28,150 bases of DNA from Firmicutes bacterium UBA5486 (GTDB lineage: Bacteria > Bacillota > UBA4882 > UBA10575), in assembly GCA_002427045.1 (NCBI GenBank), contig DIPO01000015.1, positions 1 to 28,150 on the forward strand. Reading direction: 5' to 3'. Both the position numbers and the translations under genes were made by a program. Positions 24,544-28,150 of the stretch are shown here, in pieces. The notes beneath the pieces were generated by a model, which saw only the letters and a list, made by a program, of their open reading frames with translations, did no database searches and was not told where the DNA came from. Numbering within the stretch: the first letter of the stretch is position 1; each line of letters starts with the position of its first letter.

Positions 24544-25930
24544 AGATATTAGCCGTAAGTTTCTTGATGGCATGATGGACCAGTTTCTCCTCCGTTTAAT
24601 GCGTGATCCCTATGTAGAAAATCTATGGGAATTAGTCTCAACGACTATGAAAGTTACCCCTCTTCACCTAATGGAAGTAGTACTCCGGGCAGAAAAAGGA
24701 AAGCCTCTGGGGCGCCCCTTTGGAAGCGTTTATCATTTCTCCCCTTGGCAAGATTTATTATTTAACCCCGTTCATCTGTTTCGTCTGCCTACAGTAGATC
24801 AGAATTCTGTCAAAACCAATATTGTACTTGGGCCTAATGCCAAAAGGCCTCTGGAACTACAAATCCCACTCATCATTTCCGGGATGTCCTATGGAGGGGC
24901 TTTAAGTAAAGAGGCTCGTCTTGCTCTGGCTAAAGCTTCGACCAAAGCAGGAACAGCTATTAATACCGGAGAAGGGGCTTATATCCCGGAGGAAAGGGAA
25001 ACAGCCGCTAAGTACATATATCAATACCATCGTGGCTTATGGCCTCATGGTAATAAACCTGAATTTTACACCATGGCCGATATGATTGAGATTCAACTGG
25101 GTCAAGGAGCACAAGCTTCCGCACCCCAGACCACTAAAGCAGAGAAGATTGATGAAGAATTCCGGCATATCTACGGTCTAGCAAAAGGTGAGGATATGAT
25201 TATCTCTTCCCGCTTACCAGGAGTAGAATCTCCCGATGACCTTAAAAAACTGGTATTTCGATTAAAGGAAGAAACCAGTGGTGTTCCCATCTCCTTTAAA
25301 TTCGCTGCCAGTCACTATTTGGAAGAGGAAATTGAGATTGCCCTTGATGCCGGGATCGATGTAATTGTCATCGATGGTGCTGAGGCTGGAACCCATGCCG
25401 GCCAACCATTACTTGAAGATGATTTTGGTCTTCCTACTATGCACGCTCTGGTAAGAGCAGTAGATTTTCTCGAGGAAAAAGGGGTAAAAGATCAAGTTTC
25501 AATCATCGCTAGCGGAGGCTTTTTCTCCCCCGGGCACTTTTTAAAAGCCATGGCTTTAGGAGCAGATGCGGTTTATATCGGAACAGCTGCCGTAATGGCA
25601 ATGATCCATACGCAAATGGTTAAAACCGCTCCTTTTGAACCTCCCACCCAACTAGCTTTATATTCTGGCCGACTTAAAGAGCAGCTTGATATTGATCTTG
25701 CGGCAAAAAGCCTTACCAATTACTTAAACTCCTGCGTTGCTGAGATGGTTTTAGGTGTAGTTGCACTAGGAAAAGATTCTCTCGCGGCAGTAGACCATCA
25801 TGACCTTTGTGCCCTTACCCCAGAAGTTGCCGATCTTACTGGCGTAGAGTTGGCATATAAGAGAAAGCTCCATAATTACCCTCAACGAATGGAGTTACGA
25901 GAAGATACAGAAATAAGGGAGTTCCAATAA
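24524..25930 (+). CDS. FMN-binding glutamate-synthase-like protein (GltB2 type)
   Basis: This is a cytoplasmic FMN (beta/alpha)8-barrel protein related to the synthase domain of glutamate synthase. Recognisable parts are ISGMSYGGALSKEARLALAKAS near 118-139, NTGEGAY near 147-153 and IELGQGAQ-like IQLGQGAQASAP. VIDGAEAGTHAGQP and IIASGGFFSPGHFLKAMALGADAVYIGTA line the flavin site. The normal glutamate-synthase cysteine cluster binding 3Fe-4S is not seen, and there is no glutaminase domain, so it may not make glutamate. Length 468 aa. The ATG follows AGGAAGG. The last five codons and the stop lie inside an inverted-repeat element, so the original C-terminus may have been replaced. Confidence 0.85.
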   Translation: MGLSLIEDISRKFLDGMMDQFLLRLMRDPYVENLWELVSTTMKVTPLHLMEVVLRAEKGKPLGRPFGSVYHFSPWQDLLFNPVHLFRLPTVDQNSVKTNIVLGPNAKRPLELQIPLIISGMSYGGALSKEARLALAKASTKAGTAINTGEGAYIPEERETAAKYIYQYHRGLWPHGNKPEFYTMADMIEIQLGQGAQASAPQTTKAEKIDEEFRHIYGLAKGEDMIISSRLPGVESPDDLKKLVFRLKEETSGVPISFKFAASHYLEEEIEIALDAGIDVIVIDGAEAGTHAGQPLLEDDFGLPTMHALVRAVDFLEEKGVKDQVSIIASGGFFSPGHFLKAMALGADAVYIGTAAVMAMIHTQMVKTAPFEPPTQLALYSGRLKEQLDIDLAAKSLTNYLNSCVAEMVLGVVALGKDSLAAVDHHDLCALTPEVADLTGVELAYKRKLHNYPQRMELREDTEIREFQ

Positions 25931-26063
25931 ACTGTCGATGATCACTCGTTTCGCCTCTCGAGCTTTTTTTGAGATTGGGGTATCTTCGGAAATATGATAA
26001 TTCCCCTTATAAACACTTTATTGTACCCAAATAAAACTGAAGATTATTATGGAACTCCCTTAT
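25913..26063. repeat. 151-bp inverted-repeat element (MITE-like)
   Basis: Perfect 13-bp inverted ends, ATAAGGGAGTTCC (25913-25925) and GGAACTCCCTTAT (26051-26063), enclose noncoding DNA. Read as AGGGAGTTCC ends flanked by TA, it would fit a Tc1/mariner or IS630-type target duplication. The left end overlaps the 3' end of the glutamate-synthase-like gene. The ends resemble the other GGAATTGC repeats in this window. Confidence 0.5.
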
Positions 26064-26088
26064 ATAAAAAAGTTGTCTATAAATGCAA

Positions 26089-26116
26089 ATGGGCTGTCCC
26101 TTTTCGGACAGCCCAT
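26089..26116 (-). terminator. Intrinsic terminator of the Gfo/Idh/MocA gene
   Basis: Perfect 11-bp arms ATGGGCTGTCC (26089-26099) and its complement (26106-26116) enclose a 6-nt loop. On the minus strand the hairpin is followed by a T-rich stretch (TTTGCATTT). It lies 17 bp after the stop codon. It may also work for the plus-strand gene, although the T-run on that side is poor. Confidence 0.75.
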
Positions 26117-26133
26117 TAGAACTAGTATTTAAT

Positions 26134-27423
26134 TTAGAATTTAACCAAAGAATCTACCTTAATCGGCATTCCGGTGGCAATTGATTTGTTAGCGGCAACA
26201 CCAGTCAGAATTGACATTGCACCATCAACATGTGATGCTGCCCGGTTAAACCGATCTGGCTCTGGAACCCCAAATAGATCGTTGAGCAGAATTGGATCTC
26301 CACCGCCATGTCCACCCTCGGACTCGATAACCGGAACCTCATAGGGTTCACCAAACATTGGGAAGACTTCGATTTTCTTTCTATTAACTGCGCCTTCCAA
26401 ATCAGCGTTCCCACCAGCATTTACGTATGATTTCTCAACTACAGAAACCTGGATCCGGCCTTTACTACCATTAAAAGCTACTCTAAAGCCTTCCCACGGT
26501 AGATAAGCATTGAGTGAATAAGTCATAATCGCATTATTTTTATATTTTACTAATACACCCATGGTATCTTCAATGCTAATTCCGTCACCAAAGACACTCT
26601 GGTCACGGATATACCCATCTTCCTTCTCTGCATCCAGATACATCGCTTTTAGCTGTTCTTTCTCTTCCAGATGTAAAGCAAAGAAATCATCTTTGGCATT
26701 TTCACTACCATGTGCTCGTGAATAGAATTTAGTTACCCCACGTTTTTCCGCATTTTCCCGTCCATAGAATCTTAAATCACCTAAGGCAAAAACTGTATCC
26801 GGCTGGGTAGCTAACCAGAAATTGACTAAGTCAAAATGGTGAGTAGATTTATGAACTAAAAGCCCACCGCTGTTCCTTTTATCCCGATGCCAGCGCCGGA
26901 AATAGTCGGCACCATGCTGGGTGTTGAGCAACCATTCAAAATGTACGGAAAAGACTTCACCAATGGCTCCATCAGCAATTAATTCCCTAATTTTAGTATT
27001 ATGAGGAGCATAACGATAGTTAAAGGAGACCCTTAACTTCCGCCCTGTTCTCTTTACTGCATCTAAAATTGCTTGAGCTTTAACCTCATCGGTGGTCATT
27101 GGTTTCTCTGTAAGTACATCACAACCAAGTTCCATTGCCCTTATTATATAGGTATGATGAGTCCGGTCTACTGAAGTAACAATAACAATATCCGGTTTTT
27201 CATTTTTTATCATCTCATCAAACTGGGTATAATTATAAGTGGGAAGTGGTTTGTAATTGTATTTCTCCTGAAGAACTTTATTTGCATAATCCATCCGTGT
27301 CTGATTAACATCACAAAAACCAACCAATTCTGATGTTTCGTTGAATCTTCCAGCAATTGCTTCGTAGAAAAAGCGGGCTCTGCCTCCTACTCCTACTTGT
27401 ACATATCTTTTTTTCTGGGCCAT
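26134..27423 (-). CDS. Gfo/Idh/MocA-family oxidoreductase
   Basis: This is a NAD(P)-dependent oxidoreductase, probably acting on a sugar, inositol or related polyol. The N-terminal Rossmann domain shows VGVGGRAR at about 10-17 and the family catalytic EKP at 106-108. The C-terminal sheet domain contains GGLLVHKSTHHFD near 186-198, with likely catalytic His. Length 429 aa is at the long end of the family. The ATG at 27423 is chosen over one at 27450 because GGAGG lies 8 bp upstream. It is a single-gene unit with its own promoter (27461-27489) and terminator (26089-26116). No transporter or sugar kinase lies beside it, so the substrate is open. Confidence 0.88.
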   Translation of the reverse strand: MAQKKRYVQVGVGGRARFFYEAIAGRFNETSELVGFCDVNQTRMDYANKVLQEKYNYKPLPTYNYTQFDEMIKNEKPDIVIVTSVDRTHHTYIIRAMELGCDVLTEKPMTTDEVKAQAILDAVKRTGRKLRVSFNYRYAPHNTKIRELIADGAIGEVFSVHFEWLLNTQHGADYFRRWHRDKRNSGGLLVHKSTHHFDLVNFWLATQPDTVFALGDLRFYGRENAEKRGVTKFYSRAHGSENAKDDFFALHLEEKEQLKAMYLDAEKEDGYIRDQSVFGDGISIEDTMGVLVKYKNNAIMTYSLNAYLPWEGFRVAFNGSKGRIQVSVVEKSYVNAGGNADLEGAVNRKKIEVFPMFGEPYEVPVIESEGGHGGGDPILLNDLFGVPEPDRFNRAASHVDGAMSILTGVAANKSIATGMPIKVDSLVKF

Positions 27424-27460
27424 ATTAATTTCCTCCATTCTCTTGTTCATGACTGCTTTT

Positions 27461-27489
27461 ATTATATCTAAAGATTTGATGAATGTCTG
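27461..27489 (-). promoter_or_regulatory. Sigma-A-type promoter of the Gfo/Idh/MocA gene
   Basis: On the minus strand, CAGACA (27489-27484), a 17-bp spacer and a perfect TATAAT (27466-27461) lie about 38 bp upstream of the ATG. The -35 matches TTGACA at four of six bases. Confidence 0.65.
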
Positions 27490-27491
27490 CC

Positions 27492-27530
27492 CATTTCTTG
27501 CCCACTTATTCGTTTTTCTACATTTCTTGC
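27492..27530. promoter_or_regulatory. Paired 10-bp direct repeats just upstream of the -35 box
   Basis: CATTTCTTGC occurs at 27492-27501 and again at 27521-27530, 29 bp apart or close to three helical turns. The nearer copy abuts the -35 of the oxidoreductase promoter. The pair could be an activator-binding site, though chance in a T-rich region is possible. Confidence 0.35.
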
Positions 27531-27629
27531 TCTTTTTTCTTGGTAATTGGCCCCTTTTACATAAATTTTAAATCCCTCAAAGTTCTGATTAAGTTAATAG
27601 GATTTTTTCAACTTAGTCTCATATTGCTG

Positions 27630-28034
27630 CTAGTTTTCTGTCTTCTCTTCATCAGGCACATTTTTCCCGCATTGGCTGCAAAATTTAGCATCAACAGGGA
27701 TTTCAAGCTCACAATAGGGGCAAAACCTCTTACCCCTTGCTTCCTGGGAATCGCGATAGATCTGCTTTAATTCGTTCTCTTTCTGTTTTACCTGTTCTTC
27801 TAAAGCAGCAATTTCTCTACAGACTTCATCGATTTTTCCCTGGTCAAAATTACCTTCCCGATACATATTATAAGTTACTTCACCCAGTCCCGGAAAATGT
27901 GCTATTATCTTGTCTCTTAATTCATCAATCTCTTTTTTCACCTTTGAAACTTGTACTACCTCTTTTGATTTTACATTGATCGTTGTTGCTAATTTATCTA
28001 CGCTCTTTTTTACATCCTGCCATAAATCTGCCAT
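27630..28034 (-). CDS. Coiled-coil protein with C-terminal zinc ribbon
   Basis: This is a 134-aa cytoplasmic protein of unknown function. It begins with a charged helical region (about 1-100) that should form coiled coil (KEIDELRDKII, EIAALEEQVKQKENELKQIYRD). It ends with a four-cysteine zinc ribbon CPYCELEIPVDAKFCSQCG (Cys105, 108, 119, 122). Such small zinc-ribbon proteins are common in Firmicutes and may be adaptor or scaffold proteins. The ATG at 28034 follows GGAGGTG at 8 bp; an ATG at 28049 lies on the wrong side of that site. A repeat copy lies about 35 bp upstream. Confidence 0.75.
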   Translation of the reverse strand: MADLWQDVKKSVDKLATTINVKSKEVVQVSKVKKEIDELRDKIIAHFPGLGEVTYNMYREGNFDQGKIDEVCREIAALEEQVKQKENELKQIYRDSQEARGKRFCPYCELEIPVDAKFCSQCGKNVPDEEKTEN

Positions 28035-28070
28035 ATTACACACCTCCATAAATATTTATTTACTAAGAAA

Positions 28071-28116
28071 ATTGCATAACTATCTTAAGGTTTAATTTAA
28101 TAAATTATGCAATTCC
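28071..28116. repeat. Inverted-repeat copy of the dispersed GGAATTGCATAATT element
   Basis: ATTGCATAA (28071-28079) and TTATGCAAT (28105-28113) form an inverted pair around 25 bp of AT-rich DNA. The right arm AATTATGCAATTCC (28103-28116) is identical to one arm of the palindrome at 9903-9931. It lies 37 bp upstream of the zinc-ribbon gene start. Confidence 0.55.
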
Positions 28117-28150
28117 TTAACCTAATAAAGCTTTTTGCGTTGTCATTGAT

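Noticed and set aside
25940..25975. CTCG...CGAG followed by a T-run after the glutamate-synthase-like gene, as terminator
   Set aside because: The stem is only four pairs with a long loop; too weak to call.

Overview
The window looks like chromosomal DNA from an anaerobic, endospore-forming member of the Bacillota (Firmicutes). The sequence is AT-rich, with purine-rich Shine-Dalgarno sites and frequent GTG and TTG starts. It carries sporulation and germination genes (SpoVAC, SpoVAD, a SleB-type cell-wall hydrolase), a ferredoxin-linked 2-oxoacid oxidoreductase and an iron-type alcohol dehydrogenase. A small secreted protein with beta-barrel-like sequence hints at a diderm lineage, but this is only a hint. 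I cannot name the genus.

Region 1 (about 1-8340, minus strand) is a compact type I restriction-modification operon. Read in the direction of transcription it holds a half-size HsdS-like protein, HsdM, a DinD/BRO-N-type protein, a full-length two-TRD HsdS, HsdR, and a YgjP/SprT-like zinc metallopeptidase. Several junctions overlap or nearly touch. A TATAAT box and a 19-bp palindrome lie ahead of the first gene, and a strong terminator (8413-8450) shields the operon from the upstream sleB-like gene.

Region 2 (8523-11851, minus strand) contains the SleB-like hydrolase, the small secreted barrel-like protein, a family 4 glycosyltransferase and a PlsY-like membrane protein that lacks several family-conserved residues. 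Region 3 (12147-17681) contains a divergently oriented iron alcohol dehydrogenase with a clean terminator, a 63-aa two-helix membrane protein, two adjacent flavoproteins (COG2509 and HI0933/BaiN types) on the minus strand, and a membrane-anchored cyclophilin.

Region 4 (17698-22463, minus strand) begins with a ZIP-family metal transporter. Upstream of it is a near-perfect Fur-type 7-1-7 box (18510-18524), so iron-responsive control is likely. Further upstream is a five-gene operon: P-loop ATPase, then alpha, beta and gamma subunits of a 2-oxoacid:ferredoxin oxidoreductase, then a 2x[4Fe-4S] ferredoxin.

Region 5 (22696-28034) has spoVAC and spoVAD on the plus strand, the decayed 3' end of a TPP-dependent enzyme where spoVAE would often lie, and a GltB-like FMN enzyme whose last codons fall inside a 151-bp inverted-repeat element. 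A Gfo/Idh/MocA oxidoreductase (with terminator and promoter) and a coiled-coil zinc-ribbon protein follow on the minus strand. Short repeats related to TAAGGGAATTGCATAA occur near 9903, 23232, 25913/26051 and 28071, three of them about 30-40 bp upstream of start codons. They may be remnants of a MITE family or a shared leader element.

I saw no rRNA, tRNA or CRISPR array and no intact transposase.
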